Positions 6,973 to 13,821 of a stretch of 15,380 bases of DNA are shown here, piece after piece. The position numbers were made by a program, and so were the translations under genes. This DNA is from JANNOG01 sp050329415 (GTDB lineage Bacteria > Actinomycetota > Actinomycetes > Actinomycetales > JBBAYJ01), in assembly GCA_050329415.1 (NCBI GenBank), contig JBHJOS010000154.1, positions 1 to 15,380 on the forward strand. Direction: 5' to 3'. The stretch's first letter is position 1, and each line of letters opens with the position of its first letter. Below the pieces are notes generated by a model that was given only the letters and a program-made list of their open reading frames with translations, was not told where the DNA came from and did no database searches.

Positions 6973-7760
6973 CGTACTCCCGGACGTCGGTTCCGACCAT
7001 GATGGTTTGTGGGGTCGTCGGAACCGGCGTTGTCGCACCTTGGCTGGCCGTCGTCGCCGACGGGCTGACGGCCTCCGGTCTGGTGCGGCTCACGTCCGCG
7101 CCGGTACCTGCTGTGGTCGGCCGCACCCTTCTCACGGCTGTCGTCGTGACGCTCGTCTCGCTGCCACTCGCCGTCGGGCAGGCCTACGCCGTCCGGCGCT
7201 CGCGTGGCCTGCTGCGGGCGCTGGGAGTGCTGTCATGCGCAGTCCCGACAGTGCTGAACGCGCTGGTCGTCACCCTCGCCTGGCTGGTCATTCTCCAGCG
7301 TGGTGGCGTACTCGACACGGCTGCGCAGGTCCTCGGACTGCCGGGCGGCGCTGTCCGGTTTCTCTACCAACCCGGCTCCAGCCTCGTCGCCATGGTCTAT
7401 GCCGTGGTGCCCATGATGGCGCTCGTCGTTCTTGCCGGCATGCTCCGGCTCGATCCGCAGTCGCATGAAGCGGCCCTACTCCTGGGCGCTCGCCGCCGTC
7501 ACCTGCTCCTGCTCGATCTCGGTGCGCTGGCTCGCCCCCTTACGCTCGCAGCAATGGTCGCCTATCTGGCGGTCCTCAACCTTCACCTCGTCACCGAGTA
7601 CCTCAGCGGTCCCGCCATGGGGCAGCTCGGCCAGCTCGTCCAGCAGTACGTCCTCACGAGCTACGACGTCGCCGCCGCGGCTGCCGCGGCGCTCGTTCTG
7701 GCGGCCCTCGCCGGCATCCCGCTGCTCGTCACGGCGGCAATCGACCGGAGGCCGCCCTGA
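6969..7760 (+). CDS. ABC importer permease, PotB-like (first subunit)
   Basis: This 263-residue inner-membrane protein has about six hydrophobic segments (roughly 11-31, 50-70, 84-110, 137-159, 190-208, 234-256). The cytoplasmic loop after the fourth reads EAALLLGARRRHLLLLDLGA, followed by Leu-Ala-Arg-Pro. This is the EAA motif (EAAxxxG, nine residues, hydrophobic, x, x-Pro) that docks on the ATPase of BPD-type importers. Its order, ATPase then two permeases, matches spermidine/putrescine, 2-aminoethylphosphonate and ferric-iron importers. ATG 6969 overlaps the ATPase stop, so translation is probably coupled; no separate ribosome-binding site is visible. The gene appears intact although its partner binding protein is broken. 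Confidence 0.88.
   Translation: MTYSRTSVPTMMVCGVVGTGVVAPWLAVVADGLTASGLVRLTSAPVPAVVGRTLLTAVVVTLVSLPLAVGQAYAVRRSRGLLRALGVLSCAVPTVLNALVVTLAWLVILQRGGVLDTAAQVLGLPGGAVRFLYQPGSSLVAMVYAVVPMMALVVLAGMLRLDPQSHEAALLLGARRRHLLLLDLGALARPLTLAAMVAYLAVLNLHLVTEYLSGPAMGQLGQLVQQYVLTSYDVAAAAAAALVLAALAGIPLLVTAAIDRRPP
7747..7751 (+). promoter_or_regulatory. Shine-Dalgarno sequence supporting the CTG start of the second permease
   Basis: GGAGG lies inside the last codons of the first permease. A five-base spacer CCGCC separates it from CTG 7757, which is ideal geometry. No comparable purine run precedes GTG 7796. Confidence 0.55.
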
Positions 7761-8584
7761 CCGCCGGGCCACGCGGCTGGCGGGCCGCCCTCGACGTGGT
7801 CTGCGCTGCCGCGTTCGGCCTCGTGCTCGCTCCCGTCGGGCTCGTGGTCACCCTCGGGATGAGCGTGGACCCGACAGTGACCTTCCCGCCGACTCGAGTG
7901 GAGCCCGAAGGACTCGTTGCCTTCGTCGACGACCCGCAATGGAGGGACAGCGTCCGGCTGACCCTGGTCGTGGCGTCCGTGAGCAGTGCCATCGCCACCT
8001 CCGTCGCCAGCGTGCTGGCCTTGATGACACGGCGAGCGCGAGGCATTGTCCGCGTGGGCGTGCTCGCCCTCATGGGGACGGTCGCGGCGACTCCCACCGT
8101 CCTGCATGCTCTGGGTTTCGTCATCCTCGGGGAAGAACTCCGCATCGACCGAATGGTCCTCATGTGCTGGGCGCACACCACCCTGGGTCTGCCCTTCGCT
8201 CATCTCGTCTTGAGCCTGGGTGTCCAGACGCTGCGGGGATCGCTGATCGAGAGCGCCGTCCTGCTCGGCGCCGGACGCGTCGCGGTGCTCGTCCGGGTGG
8301 TGATGCCGCACCTGGCACCCTTCGCCGTCATTGCGGTGCTGCTGTGCGGGGTCGTCTCCATCGCCGAACCGATCATTGGGAGCTTTCTCTTGAGCGACGG
8401 GCGGGCGACCGTGGCGCAGCGGTCGTTCCAGGGCCTTCGCTACGGCCTCGGGACGCCCGTCTTGACCGCCGGAGCCTGGACCGCGCTGCTGGCTGCCGCG
8501 GCGACGTTCGTCATGCTCGTCCTGATGCGGTGGATCCGGGTCAGGACTGGCCTGACCGTGAGGTCACTCACCGGGACCGACTGA
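7757..8584 (+). CDS. ABC importer permease, PotC-like (second subunit), probable CTG start
   Basis: This second membrane subunit has 275 residues if it starts at CTG 7757. Hydrophobic segments lie near 13-36, 66-90, 99-124, 133-157, 186-208 and 237-258. The EAA loop reads ESAVLLGAGRVAVLVRVVMP (165-184). Between the first two segments is the usual periplasmic stretch, with FPPTRVEPEGLVAFVDDPQW. The start is the odd point. The only standard in-frame start near the N-terminus, GTG 7796, would cut into the first membrane helix and has no ribosome-binding site. CTG 7757 has GGAGG five bases upstream, overlaps the TGA of the previous permease as CTGA, and adds a positively charged leader (PRGWRAALD) before the helix. 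The pair would form the heterodimeric channel of the importer. Confidence 0.85.
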   Translation: MTAGPRGWRAALDVVCAAAFGLVLAPVGLVVTLGMSVDPTVTFPPTRVEPEGLVAFVDDPQWRDSVRLTLVVASVSSAIATSVASVLALMTRRARGIVRVGVLALMGTVAATPTVLHALGFVILGEELRIDRMVLMCWAHTTLGLPFAHLVLSLGVQTLRGSLIESAVLLGAGRVAVLVRVVMPHLAPFAVIAVLLCGVVSIAEPIIGSFLLSDGRATVAQRSFQGLRYGLGTPVLTAGAWTALLAAAATFVMLVLMRWIRVRTGLTVRSLTGTD

Positions 8585-8738
8585 TGGGACCCGACTGACC
8601 CGGGTCGCCTCGCCGAGATCGAAGCTCCTCGACCTGCCTCGCAGCCGTCCCCGCGTCACGGCCGAGCGGTAGTCCGCGGGCGGGCCGCTGAGCCCCGCAA
8701 CCTGGCCAAGAGCGTGACGGTCGAGTGAGGATGGGCGG

Positions 8739-8996
8739 GTGACCGTCGACCGGCGTCCCGCCAGCTCTGGTGATGCCCCCACGCTCCTGCGAGCGATGCT
8801 GTTCCTGATCCCGGGGGTGGTGCTGTTCCTCCTCAACGGCGTGCCCCTCCTGCTGGCCCTGGCGGCGGGCGAGCTCGACGCGGCCGGCGACTCACCGCTG
8901 CGGGCGGTTGCGCGGGGGGGCGTCGCGGTGACGGGCATCGTCCTGGTTGTCGTCGGTGCCAGGGTCCTGCGCGCGCGGTCGCGGCAGCCCCACTGA
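8739..8996 (+). CDS. Small membrane protein of unknown function
   Basis: This is an 85-residue protein starting at GTG 8739, with a TGAGG purine run ending eight bases upstream. It has two predicted membrane helices (about 18-43 and 62-77) joined by a short acidic loop, GELDAAGDSP, and a basic C-terminus ending in ARVLRARSRQPH, which suggests that end stays in the cytoplasm. I do not recognise a family. It is very GC-rich like nnr, which starts 26 bases after its stop, so it probably belongs to the housekeeping side. The annotation rests on the membrane pattern, the start signal and strand agreement; no function is proposed. Confidence 0.55.
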   Translation: MTVDRRPASSGDAPTLLRAMLFLIPGVVLFLLNGVPLLLALAAGELDAAGDSPLRAVARGGVAVTGIVLVVVGARVLRARSRQPH

Positions 8997-9021
8997 GGCC
9001 CCGGCCGGACCGGCGGCTCGG

Positions 9022-10539
9022 ATGATCCGGGCATGGCCCGCTGCGGCGGTGGCCGAGGCCGAACGACCGCTGCTGGGCGCGGGAGTCGATCTCATGGGCG
9101 TCGCCTCGACGGCCCTGGCGACCCGGTGCCTGGCCGAGCTGCGTCGCGTCCGGGGCCGGGTGGCCGGCGCCGATGTCGTCGTGCTGGCCGGGCCCGGCAA
9201 CAACGGTGGTGACGCCCTGTACGCCGGGGCCCTGCTGCGTCGTCGCGGGGCGGGCGTCACGGCCCTGCTGACAGCCGACCGCGCCCACCCGGGGGGGCTC
9301 GCCGCGTTGCGTGCCGCCGGGGGGCGGGTCCGCTCGCTGGCCCGGGACCGCCCCCCACCCGTCGACCGGGCGCGCCGGCTGCTCTCGGGCGCGGACCTCG
9401 TCCTCGACGGGATCCTCGGCATCGGCGCCCGGGGTCCCGTCCGCGGTGCCGCGCACGACGTGCTCGACGGCGAGCTCGACCGGACCGGCGTCGTCGTCGC
9501 CGTCGACCTTCCCAGTGGGCTGGACCCCGACACGGGCGCCGTCCACGGCCCCGTGCTGGCGGCCGACGTCACGGTCACCTTCGGGGCGGCCAAGCCCGGT
9601 CTCCTCCTGCCGCCGGGCGACGCGCTCGCGGGGGAGGTGCAGGTCGTCCCGCTCGGGCTGGACCTGTCGGGGGCCGGGCAGCCGGCGGTCACCCGGTGGG
9701 GGCCGCCGGACCTCGCCGAGGCGTGGCCGTGGCCGTGGCGATCCGCCGACAAGTACGCCCGCGGCGTCCTGGGGGTCGTGGCCGGCAGCGCCTCGTTCCC
9801 CGGGGCGGCCGTCCTCGCCGTCACGGGAGCGGTCGGCAGCGGCGTCGGCCTGGTGCGCTACGCGGGCGACCCCGAGGTCGCCCGCGCGGTGGTCGAGGCG
9901 TGCCCCGAGGCCGTGCCCGACCCGCTGCCCGGGACCGGCCGGGTGCAGGCCTGGCTGGTGGGGCCCGGCATGGCCCCGGAACGGGACCCGGTGGCCGCGC
10001 GCCTGGTCGACGCCGTCGCCGAGCGGCTGCGCCGGGACGACGCGGCACCCGCGGTGGTCGACGCCGGCGCCGTCGCACTCCTGGGGGCGCGGTCGGCCGC
10101 CGGCGACCTGCCGCGGCCCGAGCGGCTGCTCCTGACGCCGCACGCGGGTGAGCTGGCCGGGCTGCTCGCCACCCTGGGCCGACCCGCCGACCGCGCCTCG
10201 GTCGAGGCCGACCCGGCGTCGCACGCCCGCCGCGCCGCCGCCCTCACCGGGGCAACAGTGCTCCTCAAGGGCGCCACCACGGTCGTCGCCTCACCCGGCG
10301 GGGACGTCGCCACGGTGGCCTCGGCCCCGCCGTGGCTGGCCACCGCCGGGTCCGGCGACGTCCTGTCGGGAGTGGCCGGGACCCTGCTCGCCGCGGGCCT
10401 GCCGCCGGGTGTCGCGGGCCCGGCTGCGGCGCTCACCCACGGCCTGGCCGGCCGGCGGGCGGCGGGTCCCGGACGCGGCGGCCCGGTGCCGGCCTCGGTC
10501 CTGGTGCTCGCCGTGCGGGAGGTCGTCGCGGGACTGTGA
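9022..10539 (+). CDS. nnr: Bifunctional NAD(P)H-hydrate epimerase / ADP-dependent NAD(P)H-hydrate dehydratase
   Basis: This cytoplasmic repair enzyme restores hydrated NADH and NADPH. The N-terminal half is the YjeF-N epimerase: LAGPGNNGGDALYAG (55-69), DGILGIGARG (129-138) and VDLPSGLDPDTG (161-172). The C-terminal half is the ribokinase-like dehydratase: DKYARGVLGVVAGSASFPGA (243-262), SGVGLVRYAG (273-282), LLTPHAGELAGLL (370-382), LLKGATTVV (414-422) and the catalytic AGSGDVLSGV (442-451). The 505-residue length is normal for the fused bacterial form. I chose ATG 9022 because homologues begin at this point (MIRAWPAAAV followed by an AEAE helix); the frame is open further upstream, but that part overlaps the preceding gene and is low-complexity. 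Only a weak GGCGG precedes the start. The nnr-alr-tsa order is conserved in actinobacteria. Confidence 0.95.
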   Translation: MIRAWPAAAVAEAERPLLGAGVDLMGVASTALATRCLAELRRVRGRVAGADVVVLAGPGNNGGDALYAGALLRRRGAGVTALLTADRAHPGGLAALRAAGGRVRSLARDRPPPVDRARRLLSGADLVLDGILGIGARGPVRGAAHDVLDGELDRTGVVVAVDLPSGLDPDTGAVHGPVLAADVTVTFGAAKPGLLLPPGDALAGEVQVVPLGLDLSGAGQPAVTRWGPPDLAEAWPWPWRSADKYARGVLGVVAGSASFPGAAVLAVTGAVGSGVGLVRYAGDPEVARAVVEACPEAVPDPLPGTGRVQAWLVGPGMAPERDPVAARLVDAVAERLRRDDAAPAVVDAGAVALLGARSAAGDLPRPERLLLTPHAGELAGLLATLGRPADRASVEADPASHARRAAALTGATVLLKGATTVVASPGGDVATVASAPPWLATAGSGDVLSGVAGTLLAAGLPPGVAGPAAALTHGLAGRRAAGPGRGGPVPASVLVLAVREVVAGL

Positions 10540-10571
10540 GGGACACCCCGCCAACCCGGGACCGGCGACCC

Positions 10572-10601
10572 CATCATATGGACGGCGTTCGTCGTATGAT
10601 G
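10572..10601 (+). promoter_or_regulatory. Inverted-repeat operator over the promoter of the toxin-antitoxin pair
   Basis: CATCATATG at 10572-10580 and CGTATGATG at 10593-10601 form an inverted repeat with one mismatch in nine, arm centres 21 bases apart (two helical turns). The right arm contains TATGAT at 10595-10600, a near-consensus -10 box. VapB-type antitoxins commonly bind such palindromes in their own promoter, so this is the likely autoregulatory site. It is also an AT-rich patch in otherwise very GC-rich DNA. No clear -35 box is present; the position 17 bases upstream falls in the left arm. Confidence 0.65.
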
Positions 10602-10607
10602 CTCCTT

Positions 10608-10856
10608 ATGCCTGCGAGCCGCGCCAAGGTCACCCGCAACGGTCAGGTCTCTCTCCCGGCGGCCTTGCGACACCGCTGGAACGCGGGATCGGTGCTGGTC
10701 ATCGACCGGGGCGACTACGCCATCGTGCGGCCGGTCCCCAAGGACCCGCTGACCGCGCTGCGCGGGGCCCACGCCGGGGCAGGCCCGACCTCCGACGAGG
10801 CGCGGGCGCTGGTCCGGACCGGTGAGGCTGCCTTCCGCGGCGACCGGACGGCGTGA
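10608..10856 (+). CDS. vapB: AbrB/MazE-family antitoxin (VapB-type)
   Basis: This is an 82-residue DNA-binding antitoxin. Residues 4-38 form a SpoVT/AbrB swapped-hairpin domain: RAKVTRNGQVSLPAALRHRW, then GSVLVIDRGDYAIVRPVP. The C-terminal part (about 40-82), with TSDEARALVRTGEAAF, would wrap around the toxin. Three in-frame ATGs are available (10596, 10599, 10608). I chose 10608 because the -10-like TATGAT ends seven bases before it, so transcription would begin at or next to this ATG and give a leaderless message; no ribosome-binding site is visible. The stop overlaps the toxin start as GTGA, the normal antitoxin-first order. The protein probably represses its own operon through the palindrome upstream. 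The exact VapB/MazE subclass is uncertain. Confidence 0.85.
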   Translation: MPASRAKVTRNGQVSLPAALRHRWNAGSVLVIDRGDYAIVRPVPKDPLTALRGAHAGAGPTSDEARALVRTGEAAFRGDRTA

Positions 10857-11281
10857 CCGTTCTCGACGCCTACGCCCTGCTCGCCTACCTGCGCAACGAG
10901 CCGGTCGCCCCGCTGGTCCAGGAGCTTCTGGTCGGGCCGACGGCGGTGTCGGCCGCCAACCTCGCCGAGGTCGTCGACATCCTGGTCCGCCTGCACGGCA
11001 AGGACGAGGACGACGTCAACGCCGACATCGCGCTGCTCGTCTTCGCAGGCATGGAGGTGGCCGTCGTCAACGACGACCACGGGGTGCTGGCGGGGCTGCT
11101 GCGGGCCCGGCACTACGACCGCCACGGCGCGGTCGTCACCCTGGCGGACTGCATGGCGGCGGCGACGGCGCTGCTCTCGGACCGCGAGCTGGCCAGCAGC
11201 GATCCGTCCCTGATCTCGCTGATGCGGGACGAGGGCGGGCTCGTCTACCCGTTGCCGGACGGCAGCGGCCACCTTCCGTGA
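10853..11281 (+). CDS. vapC: PIN-domain ribonuclease toxin (VapC-type)
   Basis: This 142-residue protein carries the acidic PIN-domain active site: Asp5 in VLDAYALLAYL, Glu39 in NLAEVVD, Asp100 in TLADCMAAA and Asp118 in SSDPSL. These residues hold the Mg/Mn ions used to cut RNA, often tRNA or rRNA loops in characterised VapC toxins; the target here is unknown. Length and motif order are typical and nothing suggests damage. GTG 10853 overlaps the antitoxin stop, coupling the toxin to its antidote. The pair sits between nnr and alr, two genes that are close neighbours in many actinobacteria, so it looks like an insertion into a conserved neighbourhood. The last residues, PLPDGSGHLP, are atypical and may be a local extension. 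Confidence 0.88.
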   Translation: MTVLDAYALLAYLRNEPVAPLVQELLVGPTAVSAANLAEVVDILVRLHGKDEDDVNADIALLVFAGMEVAVVNDDHGVLAGLLRARHYDRHGAVVTLADCMAAATALLSDRELASSDPSLISLMRDEGGLVYPLPDGSGHLP

Positions 11282-11369
11282 CGTCACCTCCCGTGACATG
11301 GTGGGCGAGGGTGTGCACGGGGATCACGCAGACGCTGCCGGTCCGGCCGGGGACTGCCAGACTGCCGCG

Positions 11370-12641
11370 GTGAGCGACTCCGCCGGACCGTCCGCCCCCC
11401 CGTCGAGCGGCCCACCGGTCGTCGGCGAAGCGGTGGTCGACCTCGACGCCATCGCCGGCAACGTGTCGTCGCTGGCGCGATCCGCCGCCGGGGCTGAGGT
11501 CATGGCGGTGGTCAAAGCCGACGCGTACGGGCACGGGCTGGTCCCGGCCGCCCGCGCCGCCCTCGCCGGCGGGGCGGCATGGCTCGGGGTGGCCCAGCTC
11601 GACGAGGCGATCGCCCTGCGCGAGGCCGGTGTCACCGCTCCCGTGCTCGCCTGGTTGCTGGGCCCGGGTTCGGACCTCGAGGCCGGCGTGCGCCACCGGG
11701 TGACGCTCGGCGTCGCCTCCGGCTGGGCACTCGCGGCGGCGGCCGCCGCCGCCCGGGCGACCGGCCAGGTCGCCGACGTCCACGTCAAGATCGACACGGG
11801 CCTGTCGCGCAACGGCGTGACGATGGGCGACTGGCCGGCGACGGCCGAGCGGGCCGCCGCGCTGGAGGCCGACGGGCTCCTCGCCGTCACCGGCCTCTTC
11901 AGCCACCTGGCGCTGGCGGACGCCCCCTCCCACCCGACGGTGGACCGCCAGGCGGCGGCGTTCGCCGAGGCGATCCGGATCGGGGAGCGGGCCGGCCTGC
12001 GGCCCCAGCTCCGGCACCTGGCCAACTCGGCGGCCACCCTGCTGCGCCCGGACCTGCACTACGACCTGGTGCGCCCCGGGATCGCCGTCTACGGCCTGTC
12101 GCCGGCCCCCGAGCTGGTGTCGCCGGCCGAGGCCGGGCTGGTGCCCGCCATGACGCTGCGAGCCCTGCTCACCCAGGCCAAGCGGGTGCCGGCCGGCTCC
12201 GGGGTCTCCTACGGTCACGAGTACACGACCACGTGCGACACCGTCCTCGGGCTGGTTCCCCTGGGCTACGCGGACGGCCTGCCGCGGTCGGCGTCCGGGC
12301 GCGGGCCGCTCCTGGTCCGCAGCGCCGACGCCGCCCGCCGGCTCACCGTGGCCGGTCGGGTGTGCATGGACCAGGTCGTCGTCGACCTGGGGCCGGGTGC
12401 CGGGGCGGTGGCAGGGGACGAGGTCCTCGTCTGGGGTCCGGGGACCCGCGGCGAGCCCACCGCCCAGGACTGGGCGGTCGCCGCGGGCACGATCTCCTAC
12501 GAGATCGTCACCCGGATCGGCACCCGCCTGCCCCGCCGCCACGTCGGTGCCGCGGGCGCCATCGGCGGCCTGGCCGTCGACTCGCTCCCCGCGCTCGACG
12601 GCCTCGACGGCCTCGACGGCCTCGTCGTCACGGGTCCGTGA
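11370..12641 (+). CDS. alr: Alanine racemase
   Basis: This PLP enzyme converts L-alanine to D-alanine for peptidoglycan. The PLP lysine is Lys49 in VVKADAYGHG, and the second catalytic base is Tyr281 in SYGHEYTT. Other family marks are HVKIDTGLSRNG (138-149), HLANSAATL (216-224), VRPGIAVYG (234-242), PLGYADGLPR (297-306) and VCMDQVVVDLG (331-341). From GTG 11370 the length is 423, slightly above the usual size because of a Pro/Ser-rich leader and a C-terminal tail. ATG 11298 lies in frame but adds an unlikely sequence. CAGACT six bases before the GTG could be a -10 box for a leaderless mRNA, but this is weak. The C-terminus contains a 9-base tandem repeat. The stop overlaps tsaE as GTGA. Confidence 0.93.
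   Translation: MSDSAGPSAPPSSGPPVVGEAVVDLDAIAGNVSSLARSAAGAEVMAVVKADAYGHGLVPAARAALAGGAAWLGVAQLDEAIALREAGVTAPVLAWLLGPGSDLEAGVRHRVTLGVASGWALAAAAAAARATGQVADVHVKIDTGLSRNGVTMGDWPATAERAAALEADGLLAVTGLFSHLALADAPSHPTVDRQAAAFAEAIRIGERAGLRPQLRHLANSAATLLRPDLHYDLVRPGIAVYGLSPAPELVSPAEAGLVPAMTLRALLTQAKRVPAGSGVSYGHEYTTTCDTVLGLVPLGYADGLPRSASGRGPLLVRSADAARRLTVAGRVCMDQVVVDLGPGAGAVAGDEVLVWGPGTRGEPTAQDWAVAAGTISYEIVTRIGTRLPRRHVGAAGAIGGLAVDSLPALDGLDGLDGLVVTGP
12594..12620 (+). repeat. Three perfect tandem copies of a 9-bp unit inside alr
   Basis: CTCGACGGC occurs three times head to tail, followed by a degenerate CTCGTC. It encodes Leu-Asp-Gly repeats near the alr C-terminus, outside the catalytic domains, so whole-unit changes would keep the frame. 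Confidence 0.8.
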
Positions 12642-13144
12642 CCGGGTCGGCTCCCGCGGCGTGGACCTGGCGCGGGCGCACCGCCACGGCCGAGGCGACC
12701 CGGGCGCTCGGTCGGGCCCTGGCCGGGCTGGCGGGCCCGGGCGACGTCATCGTCCTCAACGGCCCGCTCGGGGCCGGCAAGACCACCCTCGTCCAGGGGC
12801 TCGCCCGGGGCCTCGGCATCTCCGAGCCCGCGACGTCCCCCACCTTCGTCCTGGTCCACGAGATGACCGGCGGGCGGCTGCCGCTGGTCCACGTCGACGC
12901 CTACCGCCTGGGCTCGGCCCTCGAGCTGGACGACCTCGACCTGGATGCCGACGTCGACCGCTCCGTCGTCGTCGTCGAGTGGGGGGAGGGCCTGGCGGAA
13001 CGACTGTCGCAGAGCCGGCTCGACGTCTCGCTGGACCGCCGCGACGACGGCACCCGCGACGTGGCGGTGCGCGCCCACGGCTCGCGGTGGCGGGCCGTGG
13101 ACCTCGCCGGTCCGCTCGAGGCGGCGTCCCGAGGGGCGCTGTGA
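12638..13144 (+). CDS. tsaE: tRNA t6A biosynthesis ATPase TsaE
   Basis: TsaE is the P-loop ATPase that drives turnover of the TsaB-TsaD complex in making threonylcarbamoyladenosine at tRNA position 37. Numbered from GTG 12638 (168 residues): Walker A GPLGAGKTTLVQGLARGLG (42-60), SPTFVLVHEM (67-76), VHVDAYRL (84-91) and VVVEWGEGL (111-119), all typical of the family. The start overlaps the alr stop (GTGA) and the stop shares a base with the tsaB ATG, placing it in the middle of a tightly coupled operon. About 30 residues after the conserved domain (RAHGSRWRAVDLAG onward) form a short, variable C-terminal tail. Confidence 0.94.
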   Translation: MTGSAPAAWTWRGRTATAEATRALGRALAGLAGPGDVIVLNGPLGAGKTTLVQGLARGLGISEPATSPTFVLVHEMTGGRLPLVHVDAYRLGSALELDDLDLDADVDRSVVVVEWGEGLAERLSQSRLDVSLDRRDDGTRDVAVRAHGSRWRAVDLAGPLEAASRGAL

Positions 13145-13821
13145 TGCTGCTGCTGGCCCTCGACACCTCCTCGCCCGTGGTGTCGGTGGCGCTGGTCGAG
13201 GTGTCGGGCGACGGGGTCGACCCGGTCGCCGGGCGTGACGTCCACGACGCCCGCCGCCCGGCGGACCTGCTGGCCCCCGCGGTGGCCGCCGTGCTGTCCG
13301 CGGGCGGGGTGCGGCCGCGGGACCTCGGCGCGGTGGCGGTGGGCACCGGCCCCGGCCCGTTCACCGCCCTGCGGGCCGGGGTGGTGACGGCCCGCGCCCT
13401 CGCCCTCGCCCTCGGCGTGCCCGTGGCGGGGGTCGGCAGCCTGGACGCCCTGGCCGAGGCGGTGCGGGAGCGGGTGGACCGGCCGCTGGTGGTCACCGAC
13501 GCCCGGCGCCGGCAGGTCTACTGGGCCGCCTACGACGCCGGCCGCCGCACCGCCGGGCCTGCGGTGGACCGGCCCGACGCCGTGCCGGTCGCCGGCCGCC
13601 CGGTGGTGGGCCGGGGGGCGTGGCTGTACCCGGAGGTGCTCGGGGCCCCCGTCGACGACGTCCTCGACCCGCCGGCCGGGGCGGTGGCGCGGCTGGCGGC
13701 GGCTGACCTGGCGGCGGGGCGCCCCGGTCCGGTGGCGCCGCAGTACCTGCGCCGCCCCGACGTCCGGGAGCCGACCGCGCGCAAGCGGGTCACGGCAGCC
13801 GGACCGCGACCCGTGGCATGA
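13144..13821 (+). CDS. tsaB: tRNA t6A biosynthesis scaffold protein TsaB
   Basis: TsaB is the ASKHA-fold partner that dimerises with TsaD but is itself non-catalytic. The 225 residues begin MLLLALDTSSPVVSVAL and contain HDARRPADLLAPAV, AVAVGTGPGPFTALRAGV and the ALALALGVPVAGVGSLDAL helix, the family signatures. As usual for TsaB, the metal-binding histidines of TsaD are absent. The start is supported by GAGGGG at 13131-13136, seven bases before the ATG. The gene shares one base with tsaE (TGATG) and overlaps rimI as ATGA. The C-terminal part, PQYLRRPDVREPTARKRV, fits the usual end of the family. Confidence 0.94.
   Translation: MLLLALDTSSPVVSVALVEVSGDGVDPVAGRDVHDARRPADLLAPAVAAVLSAGGVRPRDLGAVAVGTGPGPFTALRAGVVTARALALALGVPVAGVGSLDALAEAVRERVDRPLVVTDARRRQVYWAAYDAGRRTAGPAVDRPDAVPVAGRPVVGRGAWLYPEVLGAPVDDVLDPPAGAVARLAAADLAAGRPGPVAPQYLRRPDVREPTARKRVTAAGPRPVA

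Noticed and set aside
8833..10224. Minus-strand open frame opposite nnr (463 codons), and a similar 468-codon frame opposite alr (11136-12542)
   Set aside because: Both are low-complexity Gly/Arg/Pro/Gln sequences antisense to well-recognised enzymes.
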